Part shown: positions 45,739-55,677 of the stretch, piece after piece
How positions within the stretch are numbered: the first letter of the stretch is position 1
Layout of the letters: every line of letters starts with the position of its first letter
Assembly (NCBI RefSeq): GCF_900113735.1
Contig: NZ_FOQM01000016.1
Location: 1 to 64,000 of the forward strand
From: Bradyrhizobium sp. Gha
GTDB lineage: Bacteria > Pseudomonadota > Alphaproteobacteria > Rhizobiales > Xanthobacteraceae
Reading direction: 5' to 3'
DNA: 64,000 nt
Position numbers and translations under genes: made by a program
The notes under the pieces: generated by a model
Database searches by the model: none
The model's input: the letters and a program-made list of their open reading frames with translations, nothing else
Told to the model about the DNA's origin: nothing

Positions 45739-46448
45739 CGGCGTTGCTCGAAGTCAACGACTTGCGGGCGCAATACGGTGCTGTCCGCGTATTGCACGGA
45801 ATGTCGTTCGCTCTGAATGAAGGCGACGTGACGGCCCTTTTGGGCTCGAACGGCGCTGGCAAGACGACCACGCTCAGAGCGATCTGCAATTCGGTCTCCC
45901 ATACGGGCGATATGGTCTTCGACGGCATCGCATTACGGGGCAAGAGCACTGAGGCGATCGTAAAACTCGGCATTGCCCATGTGCCGCAGGGGCGAGGAAC
46001 TTTCACCAAGCTGACAGTTGAGGAAAACCTGCAGTTAGGAGCGATGGTACGAAGAAACCGGCCCGACATCGTCTCAGACATGGACCGCATGTACGGCTAC
46101 TTTCCGAAGCTCAAGGAGCGTCGGACGCAGCAGGCCGGCACTCTTTCCGGCGGAGAACAGCAGATGCTCGCCGTCGCTCGCGCACTCATGCTCCGCCCGC
46201 GCCTGATGTTGCTTGATGAGCCCTCGTTCGGGCTCGCACCGTTAATCGTGCAATCGCTTTTCGACATCCTTCGAAAGATCAACGTAGAGGAACGGGTCAC
46301 AGTCCTGGTTGTCGAGCAAAACGCGAACCTCGCGCTTCAGATTTCGAGTCGCGCTTACGTGGTGGAGACTGGCTGCATAGTACTAAGTGGGAACGCAAGC
46401 GAAATCGCGAGCAACGAGGCTATTCGCAAGTCTTATCTAGGTTGTTGA
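45735..46448 (+). CDS. livF: Branched-chain-type ABC transporter ATP-binding protein (LivF)
   Basis: The 237-residue ATPase has Walker A GSNGAGKT, the Q-loop HVPQGRG, the canonical LSGGEQQ signature and Walker B LMLLDEP, with the D-loop FGLAP typical of LivF. Its start overlaps the livG stop by four bases. It pairs with LivG as a heterodimeric motor driving the LivH-LivM permease. Confidence 0.94.
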   Translation: MTALLEVNDLRAQYGAVRVLHGMSFALNEGDVTALLGSNGAGKTTTLRAICNSVSHTGDMVFDGIALRGKSTEAIVKLGIAHVPQGRGTFTKLTVEENLQLGAMVRRNRPDIVSDMDRMYGYFPKLKERRTQQAGTLSGGEQQMLAVARALMLRPRLMLLDEPSFGLAPLIVQSLFDILRKINVEERVTVLVVEQNANLALQISSRAYVVETGCIVLSGNASEIASNEAIRKSYLGC

Positions 46449-46455
46449 GGGGGTC

Positions 46456-47334
46456 ATGGAACTATTTTCCAATCAAGTGCTGGCTGGGCTCGCAACTGGA
46501 GCGATATACGCCTGCATGTCTCTCTCCATCGTCATGATTTATCAGGCGATCGATCATCTGAACTTTGCGCAGGGCGAAATGGCGATGGCTTCGGCCTTCA
46601 TCGCTTGGCAACTGATTCAATGGGGCCTCCCGTACTGGGTGGCGTTCGGCTTGACAATCGGCCTGTCGTTTGGAGCCGGTTTCGCCATCGAGCGGTCGCT
46701 TTTCCGACCGCTGGCGGATGCGCCCGTACTGACCCATGTGGCCGGCTTCATTGCACTCTTCGCCATCGTAAATAGCGGCGCGGGCATGATTTGGGGCTTC
46801 ACGATCAAGGAATTTCCCAGCCCGTTTGGCAACGGTCAATTCCTCGGCAGTGAACTTTTGAGTGCGCATCAGGCGGGCATGATCGGTGCGACCGCGTTGC
46901 TTCTGCTCAGTCTGTATGTGTTCTTTGAGTTCACTAGAGTGGGCCTTGCGATGCGAGCGGCCGTTTCCAATCCGGAATCAGCGCGTCTCGTTGGGGTCAA
47001 TGTTAGTTGGATGATCGGATTGGGTTGGGCGTTGGCCGCAGGCATTGGGGCGGTCGCGGGAATGTTTATCGCTCCATTGGTATTCCTTGAGCCGAACATG
47101 ATGGGCGGCATTCTGGTGTATGGCTTCGCTGGGGCCGTCTTGGGTGGGCTTTCGAGCCCGCTGGGGGCCGTTCTTGGCGGCTTCATGATCGGCGTATTCG
47201 AGAACCTCATCGGGACATACGTCCCGGGCGCTGGCAATCAACTAAAATTGCCGATAGCGCTCTTTCTGATCATCGCAATCCTTCGCTTGAGGCCGCAAGG
47301 TCTCCTTGGGCGAGCGTTCGTGGAGCGGGTGTGA
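46456..47334 (+). CDS. livH: Branched-chain-type ABC transporter permease (LivH)
   Basis: The 292-residue polytopic inner-membrane protein has about eight hydrophobic helices and the LivH blocks AIYACMSLSIVMIYQAIDHLNFAQGEMAM (N-terminal) and GLAMRAAVSNPESARLVGVNV, the cytoplasmic loop that contacts the ATPase. It ends two bases before the livM start. Native-like permease length. Confidence 0.93.
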   Translation: MELFSNQVLAGLATGAIYACMSLSIVMIYQAIDHLNFAQGEMAMASAFIAWQLIQWGLPYWVAFGLTIGLSFGAGFAIERSLFRPLADAPVLTHVAGFIALFAIVNSGAGMIWGFTIKEFPSPFGNGQFLGSELLSAHQAGMIGATALLLLSLYVFFEFTRVGLAMRAAVSNPESARLVGVNVSWMIGLGWALAAGIGAVAGMFIAPLVFLEPNMMGGILVYGFAGAVLGGLSSPLGAVLGGFMIGVFENLIGTYVPGAGNQLKLPIALFLIIAILRLRPQGLLGRAFVERV

Positions 47335-47335
47335 T

Positions 47336-48346
47336 ATGTCGGTGCTTCCGGACACGTCGATTGCAAGAAACGACAGCACATCATCGATCGGCATCAGAAC
47401 GATACTTCTGCGATGGTCTCGGCCTCTCGCATTACTGGTGCTGGTATTGCTTCCATTGGCAGCCAGCGATTTCGTCACATTTCAATTGACGATGTTGCTC
47501 GTCTATGCGGTGGCCTTGATCGCTCTCAACGTATTGACGGGCTTCACCGGACAATTTTCTCTTGGGCAGAATGCCTTTTTCGGGATCGGAGGCTATTCGG
47601 CCGTAATCGTTGTCGAGCACTTTCATCTTAGCTACCTCCTGGGCATTCCGGTCGCGGGGGTAATCGCAGCGATCGCTGGAATTCTGTTCGCATTTCCCGC
47701 ATTGCGTCTGAAGGGGGTCTACTTGGCTCTTGCCACGTTCGCGCTCGGCACGACGATACCGCAGCTTCTGAAGCTCGATTACATCGAACAATGGACCGGC
47801 GGCGTTCAGGGCATGATGATCGAAAAGCCTATGACGCCGCTAGGCTTGCCGCTCTCTCAAGACGCGTACCTTTATTACTTGACGCTGACGATTGCTCTCG
47901 GGATCTACATTCTGTCCGTCAACCTCCTTCACAGTAAGACTGGTCGGGCGATGTTGGCCATTCGCGAAAACGAAACTGCGGCCGCGGCAATGGGCGTTGA
48001 CGTCGCATACTACAAAACGATCGCTTTCGGACTCAGTGCTGCCTTCACTGGCGTTTCCGGGGCGCTCGGAGCGATCGTGATCCAGTTTGTGTCGCCTGAC
48101 GCGTATACGATCCAACTGGCGGTCGCGATATTTTTGGGAATCGTCATTGGTGGAGTTGGTTGGCTACCAGGCACCATTGTGGGCGCCGCATTCATAGTCT
48201 TCGTTCCTAACGTGGCGGAATCAATTTCCAAAGGCCTGTCCGGTGCCGTTTTCGGAGTGCTGATCCTACTCGTGATCTTCGTCTTTCCTCGAGGAGCTCA
48301 GCAAGTCTGCGATCGTCTGTTGGGTGTCGAGCATAAAAAGGACTAG
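47336..48346 (+). CDS. livM: Branched-chain-type ABC transporter permease (LivM)
   Basis: The 336-residue permease has about ten hydrophobic segments, the LivM landmarks ALNVLTGFTGQFSLGQNAFFGIG and the coupling loop GRAMLAIRENETAAAAMGVDV. Its start follows livH directly (TGATATG). It overlaps the stop of the convergent LysR gene by four bases, ending the operon. No periplasmic binding-protein gene accompanies it. Confidence 0.93.
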   Translation: MSVLPDTSIARNDSTSSIGIRTILLRWSRPLALLVLVLLPLAASDFVTFQLTMLLVYAVALIALNVLTGFTGQFSLGQNAFFGIGGYSAVIVVEHFHLSYLLGIPVAGVIAAIAGILFAFPALRLKGVYLALATFALGTTIPQLLKLDYIEQWTGGVQGMMIEKPMTPLGLPLSQDAYLYYLTLTIALGIYILSVNLLHSKTGRAMLAIRENETAAAAMGVDVAYYKTIAFGLSAAFTGVSGALGAIVIQFVSPDAYTIQLAVAIFLGIVIGGVGWLPGTIVGAAFIVFVPNVAESISKGLSGAVFGVLILLVIFVFPRGAQQVCDRLLGVEHKKD

Positions 48347-49278
48347 GGAGTGCCGCTGACATCCGCAAATGCATGGTTCTCGCGCAGCGCGGCGAACTTG
48401 GCGGTAAGGAAGTCGAGAAAGACGCTGAGTTTCGGTGGTACGTGCGGGCTCGCCGGCCAAACTGCCCACCAGACTATTTCCCGGTGCACCTCTTTCTCCA
48501 GGACGCGTGCAAGCTCGCCCGACCGCAGATGGCGATCGACCGTGAAGTCAGGGATACAGGCTATGCCTAGTCCTGCTCGCGCGGCCTCAATCAGCATGAG
48601 GTTCTCGTTGGAAATGAGTCGAGCGGGCAGACGCGCAAGAGAGGTTTCGGCGTCCTCAGGGACGGGCCACTTCGCGATCTTTCCACTGCGCACATACCGA
48701 AAATGCAAGCAATCGTGAGCGGAAAGGTCCGAGACAATCTTCGGGGTGCCTTTCTTGGCCAGATAGTCGGGAGAAGCGGCGAGGATCAAGCGGAACGACC
48801 CGCACTTCCTCGCCATCAGGCGCGAATCGTCAAGATCGCCAACTCGAATGGCAAGATCGAATCCCTCTTCGATCAAGTCCACATACTTGTTCGTGAAATC
48901 CAAGTCTAATTCGATATCGGAATATTGCCGCATGAAATCGGCAAGCATAGGAAGCAGAAGGCCGCTAGCCAGCGGCAAGGATATTCGCATGCGGCCGCGC
49001 GGAGTGCGTCTTGCACCGGATAGTTCCGCCTCGGCCGTCTTGAGCTCGGACAGGATCCGCCGGCAGCGGTCTAAGAAAGTGGCCCCCTCCTGAGTCAACC
49101 TGATGCTGCGCGTACTCCTGTGGAAAAGCCGGACGCTCAGACGTTCTTCTAGCCGCGATACGCTTTTCCCAACAGCCGACGGAGATACGCCCAGAACTCG
49201 CGCTGCTGCCACGAAACTTCGCAGCTCGGCGACCTGCACAAAAACGGCGACACCGGAAAGGTCGGACATTCCGGACAT
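48343..49278 (-). CDS. LysR-family regulator (CrgA/DmlR-like)
   Basis: The 311-residue protein has the LysR helix-turn-helix (about residues 8-64; FVAAARVLGVSPSAVGKSVSRLE) and the C-terminal effector domain. The pattern LFHRSTRSIRLTQEG, ARRTPRGRMRISLP marks the DmlR/CrgA subgroup. It is divergent from a second LysR gene across 125 bases and convergent with livM. It probably controls one of the flanking catabolic operons. Confidence 0.9.
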   Translation of the reverse strand: MSGMSDLSGVAVFVQVAELRSFVAAARVLGVSPSAVGKSVSRLEERLSVRLFHRSTRSIRLTQEGATFLDRCRRILSELKTAEAELSGARRTPRGRMRISLPLASGLLLPMLADFMRQYSDIELDLDFTNKYVDLIEEGFDLAIRVGDLDDSRLMARKCGSFRLILAASPDYLAKKGTPKIVSDLSAHDCLHFRYVRSGKIAKWPVPEDAETSLARLPARLISNENLMLIEAARAGLGIACIPDFTVDRHLRSGELARVLEKEVHREIVWWAVWPASPHVPPKLSVFLDFLTAKFAALRENHAFADVSGTP

Positions 49279-49403
49279 AATGGTCCGCTAAGAATGGAAT
49301 TCAAGACATATTTTCATCTCTACTACCCGCTCCTAGGTTCGAATTGGATCCTCGAAGCCCAGAAAAGCGGCAGAGCGGTCCGCGCAAACAGGGAGGATAT
49401 GCC

Positions 49404-50399
49404 ATGGACCGACGTCTCGTCCGCGATCTGGACATCTTGACGCTTCAGCTGTTCGTCGCGATTTGCGAGGAGGGCAGCCTTACTCGTGCGGCGCGCCGAG
49501 AAGGGATTGCGCCCTCTGCGGCGAGCAAGCGGTTGTCCGACTTGGAGAAAGCCCTTCAATCCGAATTATTCCACCGCGGCACGACCGGTATGGTCTGCAC
49601 CTCGTCCGGTGAAACCGTGCTCAGATACGCGCGAAGCATGTTGCACACCGTTCAGCAGATTCGGAGCGAGCTGAAGGATTACGCCAAGGGCAAAAGAGGG
49701 TTCGTCCGGGTTAGAGCGAACATGGGTGCCGTTGTTCAATTCCTGCCCGAGGAGCTCGCGGGGTTTTTCTCCGAGCACCCTGAAATCAAGGTCGACCTTG
49801 CGGAGCGATCCAGCCAAGCGGTTATCGACGAGATCGAGAAAGGTACGGCCGATATCGGACTCTGCTCCAGCATTGTCGATAGCCGGCAGCTTGTACGCAT
49901 ACCTTACAAGACTATGCGACTGGTTCTCGTGGTTCGCCCAGATCATGTCCTGGCGGAGAAGGACAGCGTATCGGTCAGCGATGCGCTCGATTATCCACAG
50001 ATCGGCCTGCAATCGTATAGTGCATTACATCAGTTGATGGCGTCATATGCCCAGCACGTGGTGAAACATCTGAACGTAAGGCTTCACGTCACCGGATTCG
50101 ATGCCCAGCTTCGCATGATTCAATCCGGGCTTGGTGTTGGTCTGATGCCCGACGGCGCATTCGAAGCGATCGGTAGGCCGATGAACTTGACGGCGATTGC
50201 GCTGACCGACGATTGGGCTCGCCGGCAAATCGACGTGGTTCATCGGGGAGACAACGCGTTGTCTGCAGCAGGAAAGCTGCTCCTGAGGCATTTGACGGGC
50301 GAGCCCGAGCGGCGATCTTCGGTCGCCCAAGGTGTTACCCGCCCGCTTCTTGCCGGACTTCCTGAATGGCCGAATGAAGGCCATCACAGTATCCAATGA
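49404..50399 (+). CDS. LysR-family regulator
   Basis: The 331-residue protein starts at the ATG at 49404, preceded by AGGGAGGATATGCC. Its helix-turn-helix spans about residues 10-65 (SLTRAARREGIAPSAASKRL), followed by a typical substrate-binding-like effector domain; the end carries a 30-residue extension. It lies upstream of and in the same direction as the phenol-hydroxylase-like gene (140 bases apart), its most likely target. Divergent from the previous LysR gene. Confidence 0.9.
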   Translation: MDRRLVRDLDILTLQLFVAICEEGSLTRAARREGIAPSAASKRLSDLEKALQSELFHRGTTGMVCTSSGETVLRYARSMLHTVQQIRSELKDYAKGKRGFVRVRANMGAVVQFLPEELAGFFSEHPEIKVDLAERSSQAVIDEIEKGTADIGLCSSIVDSRQLVRIPYKTMRLVLVVRPDHVLAEKDSVSVSDALDYPQIGLQSYSALHQLMASYAQHVVKHLNVRLHVTGFDAQLRMIQSGLGVGLMPDGAFEAIGRPMNLTAIALTDDWARRQIDVVHRGDNALSAAGKLLLRHLTGEPERRSSVAQGVTRPLLAGLPEWPNEGHHSIQ

Positions 50400-50540
50400 T
50401 CAAGCTCGGGAGAGCAAAGAGCTCTCTCCGTGGTCATTCTCCTCGCGGGAATAGCCGTTCTTGCAGAAAGTTTGGACGGCGCCGGCGAGAATGCCGATTA
50501 CTTGTCTGCGGCATTTTCGTCGGACCAAGGGGAGAATTGA

Positions 50541-52316
50541 ATGTCCATCGTCGATACGGATGTCCTTGTCGTTGGAGCGGGACCCGCTGGTCTTACGGCT
50601 ACAGCGCTTCTCGCGCGCCTCGGTGTGAAGGCGGTCACGGTGACGAAGTACGAAGGCACGGCAGACTCGCCCCGAGCGCACATCACTAATCAGCGGACGA
50701 TGGAAGTCTTCCGCGAATTGGGTATCGAAGCCGAAGTCGCTGCGCGCGCGCTTCCACAAGATAAGATGGCTACTCAAGTCTTCGCGACTAGTTTCGCCGG
50801 TTTGGAGCTTTGCCGCATGATGACGTGGGGAGGCGGCGCGGACCGAAAGCAAGATTATGAGAACGCAAGCCCGACCTCGATATGCAATATCCCTCAACAT
50901 CTGCTCGAGCCAATCATATTGTCAGCTGCGAAGAAGTACAGCGCCGACGTTAGGTTCGAGTTTGAATTGACTTCGGTTACCCAAAATCGAGACTTTGTGG
51001 AGGCAACGGTTCTCGATCGAAATTCGCGGGAAATCAGCAAGATTCGCGCGAAGTATCTGATTGCTGCCGATGGTGCCCGAAGCGTAGTGGGCAAAAGCGC
51101 AAACTTCGAATACGAGGGTGAAACTGCCCTTGGAAACGCTGTAAGCGTGTGGCTGAAGGCAGATCTACGAAAGTTCGTCGAGCATCGATCTGGCGCGTTG
51201 ACGTTCATCTGCCATCCCGGAAGTGATATCTGGATGAGTGTATGGCCATGCGTGAACGCTTGGGACGAATGGAATCCCTTTTTCTTACGCTACAATCGAG
51301 CGTTCGGCGATGCGTCTGAAGACACGCTACGAAAGCACATTCAAGAGGCGATAGGAGATCCTTCCGTTCCATTCGAGATCAAGAAGATCACGCGTTGGCA
51401 GGTCAATCATATGGTTGCAGCGCGCTATCGAAATGGTCGAATCTTCTTGGTGGGGGATGCCGCACATCGGCATCCTCCGTCGAACGGGCTCGGTAGCAAC
51501 ACTTCCGTTCAGGATTCCTACAATCTAGTCTGGAAGATAGCTATGGTTCTCAGTGGAAGTGCAAGCGAAGGCCTTCTAGACAGCTTTAACGACGAGCGGC
51601 AGCCTGTTGGTCGACAGGTCGTCGATCGAGCGATCAAAAGTCAGAAGGACATGATTCCTTGGGCCGACGCGATCGGTTTACGGGAAGGACAGTCCAGAGA
51701 CGAAGCCTGGCACGTAATCAACGATATCTTTGGTTCGTCCGAGCAGAGCGCAAAACGTCGTCGACGGATCGCTGAGGGAATCGATCTAATGAACTGGCAA
51801 TTCAACGCCCATGGCGTAGAAATGGGCCAGAGGTATTCGTCCAGCGCGGTCGTTCCTCGAGATGCCGAATGGCCGCCGTTCGAAAGAGATCCTGAGTTAT
51901 ACTACCATCCGATCGCCCGGCCTGGTGCGCCGTTGCCCCATGTTTGGTTGCAAACGCCCGAGGGCCCCGTTTCCACTCTGGATCTAACCGCATACGATCG
52001 ATTCACTTTAATCACCGGGATCGGTGGAGATGAGTGGAGGCAAGCCGCCTCCGATGTCGCGGCTGAGCTTGGGATCACGATCGAGGTACGTGTCGTCGGT
52101 CCGAGGCAGGCGTTCGATGATGCTCTCGGGGGCTGGGCGCGCGTACGTGAGATATCCGACGGGGGCTGTCTACTGGTCAGGCCCGATCGAATAGTCGCGT
52201 GGAGCGCTGACCGTGCATCCTCGGGTGCCACCACCCAGCTGCGAGAAGCCATGAAGAGCATTCTTTCTCGCCTGGAGCAGTCGGTCGTAGAGCCGGTCCT
52301 GGCCACCTCCCATTGA
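50541..52316 (+). CDS. FAD-dependent phenol hydroxylase-like monooxygenase (TfdB type)
   Basis: The 591-residue class A flavin monooxygenase has the GAGPAGL dinucleotide fold, AADGARSVVGK (DG motif) and VGDAAHRHPPSNGLGSNT (GD motif) typical of the chlorophenol hydroxylases such as TfdB, plus a C-terminal thioredoxin-like domain (about 480-590). It would hydroxylate an aromatic ring ortho to a hydroxyl using NAD(P)H and O2, making a catechol. AAGGGGAGAATTGA precedes the start. It is followed after 15 bases by an FAH-family gene. Confidence 0.9.
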   Translation: MSIVDTDVLVVGAGPAGLTATALLARLGVKAVTVTKYEGTADSPRAHITNQRTMEVFRELGIEAEVAARALPQDKMATQVFATSFAGLELCRMMTWGGGADRKQDYENASPTSICNIPQHLLEPIILSAAKKYSADVRFEFELTSVTQNRDFVEATVLDRNSREISKIRAKYLIAADGARSVVGKSANFEYEGETALGNAVSVWLKADLRKFVEHRSGALTFICHPGSDIWMSVWPCVNAWDEWNPFFLRYNRAFGDASEDTLRKHIQEAIGDPSVPFEIKKITRWQVNHMVAARYRNGRIFLVGDAAHRHPPSNGLGSNTSVQDSYNLVWKIAMVLSGSASEGLLDSFNDERQPVGRQVVDRAIKSQKDMIPWADAIGLREGQSRDEAWHVINDIFGSSEQSAKRRRRIAEGIDLMNWQFNAHGVEMGQRYSSSAVVPRDAEWPPFERDPELYYHPIARPGAPLPHVWLQTPEGPVSTLDLTAYDRFTLITGIGGDEWRQAASDVAAELGITIEVRVVGPRQAFDDALGGWARVREISDGGCLLVRPDRIVAWSADRASSGATTQLREAMKSILSRLEQSVVEPVLATSH

Positions 52317-52331
52317 AAAGGAAATAGCCGA

Positions 52332-53267
52332 ATGAAATTCGTCATGTTCAATGAAGGCCGGCTCGGCTTACTCGAAAACGATCAAGTGAAAGACATTACC
52401 GAGATCGTCGCGCAAGGAAGCGAAGTTGCAAGGGAGAATTTGCCTCTAGCCCTAATCGGATCATTCGATAAGCTAAGGGAGCGCATCTTGGGCGATCGAG
52501 GTAGCTTCCTCTCCTTAGCCGAGGTAAAACTCGGTCCGCCAGTTCCTCGGCCGGGGAACATCCTCTGCATGGCAGTCAACTACAATGATGGCCTCATCAC
52601 ATCGCCCCATGTAAACGCCTTTCATAAGGCCGCGAACGCGATCATCGGGCCCGGCCAATCCATGGTCCTGCCGAATATCCCGGCGACCGCCTTCGAAGGC
52701 GAGGCAGAACTTGCGGTGGTTATCGGCCGCCAAGCGAAGAACGTGCTTCCAAAAGACGCGATGGAGTATGTCTTTGGCTACATGAATTTCATTGATGGTT
52801 CCGCCCGCGGCGTTCAGCCTGCTACGAATTCCTTCTTCCAGATGAAATCTCGCGATACGTTCGCTCCGATTGGACCATACCTCGTGACGAAGAACGAAAT
52901 CGCCGATCCGCAAAATCTTGACATCAGAGCCTGGGTGAACGGGCAACTGAAGCAGGATTTCAACACAAGAACGATGACCACAACAATAGCGGAGAGCATC
53001 GCCTGGCTGAGCGAGATCCAAACGCTGATGCCAGGCGATATCGTAGCCACGGGCACGGATCATTGCGGCCTGAATGCCTTCCAAGACGGAGACTTAGTCG
53101 AGATGGAGGCGCTCGGCTTGGGACGCCTTCATATACTGGTTAAGGACGATCTGAAACGTACGTGGTCACGGGAGACGCGGATAGATCGTAAGAACCAAGG
53201 CTTCGCCGGAGCCGAGACAATCGCGCCTCAACTATCGGGCAAGTACTCCAAGGCGGACCAACTTTAG
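52332..53267 (+). CDS. Fumarylacetoacetate hydrolase (FAH) family protein
   Basis: The 311-residue protein has the FAH motifs AVNYNDG, the metal-ligand segment EGEAELAVVIG, and GDIVATGTDHCG near residue 240, with an N-terminal MKFVMFNEGRLGLL domain. It may hydrolyse a diketo acid produced after ring cleavage. It follows the hydroxylase with a 15-base gap and its own AAAGGAAATAG, so both are likely co-transcribed. It differs from the other FAH gene of this window (24253-25095) in having a longer N-terminal part. Confidence 0.9.
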   Translation: MKFVMFNEGRLGLLENDQVKDITEIVAQGSEVARENLPLALIGSFDKLRERILGDRGSFLSLAEVKLGPPVPRPGNILCMAVNYNDGLITSPHVNAFHKAANAIIGPGQSMVLPNIPATAFEGEAELAVVIGRQAKNVLPKDAMEYVFGYMNFIDGSARGVQPATNSFFQMKSRDTFAPIGPYLVTKNEIADPQNLDIRAWVNGQLKQDFNTRTMTTTIAESIAWLSEIQTLMPGDIVATGTDHCGLNAFQDGDLVEMEALGLGRLHILVKDDLKRTWSRETRIDRKNQGFAGAETIAPQLSGKYSKADQL

Positions 53268-53551
53268 CGTTCAGTTCGCGAAGTGCCGCGCCACAACGAC
53301 CGCTCGCTGTCGCCGACAAGCGGCGTTCTCCGCTCGTGAACGTCCCTGAATATTTACCGATTCGACAGTTGGTCGTTGACGAGCCTAATTTGCGCTCGTT
53401 GACGACCCGCGAGGAGGTCTGTCGACCTTGAACAAACCAAGGCTGGGTTCCCCGCGGAAGTGCGTTTAGAAGGGCGCATCGAGTGCGGGAGCCCGAATGA
53501 CCTCGGCTCAATGAAGCATGAGTTCGGTAGCGACCGGCGGGGCAATACATT

Positions 53552-55018
53552 TTGGATAAGCGTAACGACTCCGCCGAGGATGAGAACCTTCTCGCGATCG
53601 GGGGACGGATCGCCGAAAGTTCAACGTTCGGACGTCGACTTCGAGAGGGATTTGCGCTTTCGGTTCTGGCCAGTGCGTCAGCCATGACCGCGCTTCATTT
53701 CAACATCGTTATCCTGGCTCTTCCCCACATCGCCCGGAGTCTTGATGTGCCGCTGGCGAAGCTCCAGTGGGTCGTAACCGGATTTTCGCTCGCTTACAGC
53801 GGCTGCTTGATGCTTGGAGGGCGAGCAGCTGACCTGCTGGGTCGAAGACGTACCTTCGTCTTCTCTCTAATCGTGTTTGGGATAGGATCGGTGATCGGCG
53901 CCGCCGCGAAGTCGATAGAAATGGTAATCGCCGCTCGCATCGTCCAGGGCGTCGGAGGGTCTATATTGTTTCCTTCGACTGTCGCCTTGATAAACACCAT
54001 CTTCGCAGAAGGCGTTGAGCGCAATCGGGCTCTCGGAGTATGGAGCCTTATCTCTTCGTCTGGTGCTACGATGGGCGCCTTGGCGGGAGGTGTCCTCGTC
54101 GCCTCGTTCGGCTGGCAGTCGGTCTTTCTCATAAACGTTCCGATCGCGGCCGCGACCGCGATTAGTGCATTATTCGCCCTGCCTACTGACGGGAGGAGCA
54201 TACGTCGGCGATCGTTTGATATCCGCGGTGCGATAGCAGCTGCCGCGAGCGTGACGTTGCTGTTGTGTTTTTTAACGAGCGCGCCGGTCGATGGACTAAT
54301 TTCAATGCGTTCGATGTTGCTTTTCGGCGGTTCGATCGCAAGTGCAATCATCTGCATTGCTGTTGAGCGATCGGTGGCCGATCCGCTCATCGATGGAGCG
54401 CTTTTACTTTTGCCCGGTGTCCGAATCGCGATGGTGTTGGCCGCGGTTTTGATGGGCACATTCATGACGGTGCCCTACTTTCTTACACTAATGTTTCAGA
54501 ACGCATACGGCTATTCGCCGATCGAGACGGGAGCAACCCTTTTTGTTCCGAGCCTAAGTATCATGCTCGGTACACAGATGGGTGCTCGCATGGAGGCGCG
54601 TGTCGGTGTGCGCAAGCTGCTAGTTTCGAGCCTGCTCGTAGGGGCCGCAGGTACATTCAGCCTTGCTCTCGCTATCGATCCTGCGTACGGGCTCATTCCG
54701 ATGATTCCCTCGCTTCTCTTGTTCGGCTTCGGCCAAGGGGCGACATGGAGTGGTTTGTGGATCTTGGCAGGGCAAGGTGTTTCTTCGGATCGTCAAGGCG
54801 CGTCTTCCAGCCTTGTCTCAACAGCGATGTGGATCGGCGGCGGCACTGGACTAGCTCTGCTGGTGGGTATCGCCCATTGGGCTCGCGTCTCGTGTGTCGC
54901 CTGCTCCGGGATATCCCAAGACGTCACTGGTACGAGGGCCGTGTTGATCACTGCGACCGCCTTCATTTTGCTTGGTGCGCTTACTGCAATGGCCGCGCGG
55001 TCCAATCGAGCAACTTGA
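53552..55018 (+). CDS. MFS transporter, DHA2-type (14 helices)
   Basis: The 488-residue polytopic protein has roughly 14 transmembrane helices and the motifs VTGFSLAYSGCLMLGGRAADLLGRRRTF (motif A region) and RIVQGVGGSILFPS with motif C GALAGGVL, typical of drug/proton antiporters of the EmrB/QacA group. It may export a toxic substrate or intermediate. The start is a TTG with no strong ribosome-binding site, so the exact N-terminus is uncertain; conserved sequence begins about residue 30. A pseudogene follows on the other strand. Confidence 0.85.
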   Translation: MDKRNDSAEDENLLAIGGRIAESSTFGRRLREGFALSVLASASAMTALHFNIVILALPHIARSLDVPLAKLQWVVTGFSLAYSGCLMLGGRAADLLGRRRTFVFSLIVFGIGSVIGAAAKSIEMVIAARIVQGVGGSILFPSTVALINTIFAEGVERNRALGVWSLISSSGATMGALAGGVLVASFGWQSVFLINVPIAAATAISALFALPTDGRSIRRRSFDIRGAIAAAASVTLLLCFLTSAPVDGLISMRSMLLFGGSIASAIICIAVERSVADPLIDGALLLLPGVRIAMVLAAVLMGTFMTVPYFLTLMFQNAYGYSPIETGATLFVPSLSIMLGTQMGARMEARVGVRKLLVSSLLVGAAGTFSLALAIDPAYGLIPMIPSLLLFGFGQGATWSGLWILAGQGVSSDRQGASSSLVSTAMWIGGGTGLALLVGIAHWARVSCVACSGISQDVTGTRAVLITATAFILLGALTAMAARSNRAT

Positions 55019-55021
55019 GGT

Positions 55022-55677
55022 CTACGCCAAGACGCCGCCATCGATGACATTGACGGATCCAGTGATCATCGCCGAGGAGGGCCCGAGCAACCAAACCACC
55101 AAATCCGCGACATCTTCGGCCAAGATCGGCTTGCCGAGAGGGCGATTGCGCAATTGAGAAGAAGTCGCCCGATCCCGCTCCGCATCGACGTCCACAATGC
55201 CATTGGAAGAGGATCGTAGTGCGTGCCATAGCTCCCGGCTCGGCCGATACACCACTCGGAAGCGGTATTGACGATTGATCCACTGGACAGTGCAATCACC
55301 GCTTTCGCGACCACCTGCAGCCCGAGCGGCATGCCAAACACATTGACATCGAAGACATCGCGATAGCTGTCGTCTGTGAAATCTAAGAGCGGCGTCCGCA
55401 GGCCAAGAACGCCGGCGTTGTTGTGGAACATATCGAGGCGGCCATAGCGATCGAGGGTCGCTTGAACCTAGCGTCCGACCTGGCGCCTATCGGTCACGTC
55501 CGCCTCGATAGTCAGAATTTCGCTTCTTGTTCCGAGAGCCGTTTGGAGCGCCGCACGGTCTCTATCGACTATGGTCAGCTTACTCCCCAAGGCCAAGAGC
55601 TTGGAAGCGATTGCCAGCCCGATGCCGCTTGCGCATCCTATAATTATAGCTGTCCGTTCCGCGAACCAATCGGCCAT
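55022..55677 (-). pseudogene. Broken SDR gene
   Basis: The reading frame from 55677 opens MADWFAERTAIIIGCASGIGLAIA (cofactor loop), hits an in-frame TAG at 55468, and continues in the same frame as VQATLDRYGRLDMFHNNAGV. It then loses the YxxxK region and changes frame to end in AEDVADLVVWLLGPSSAMITGSV and IDGGVLA. At least one nonsense codon and one frameshift or deletion are needed, so this is a decayed short-chain dehydrogenase. It lies on the minus strand against the MFS gene. Confidence 0.8.

Noticed and set aside
49279..49403. LysR T-N11-A operator between the two divergent LysR genes
   Set aside because: Several weak partial matches exist, none distinct enough to report.
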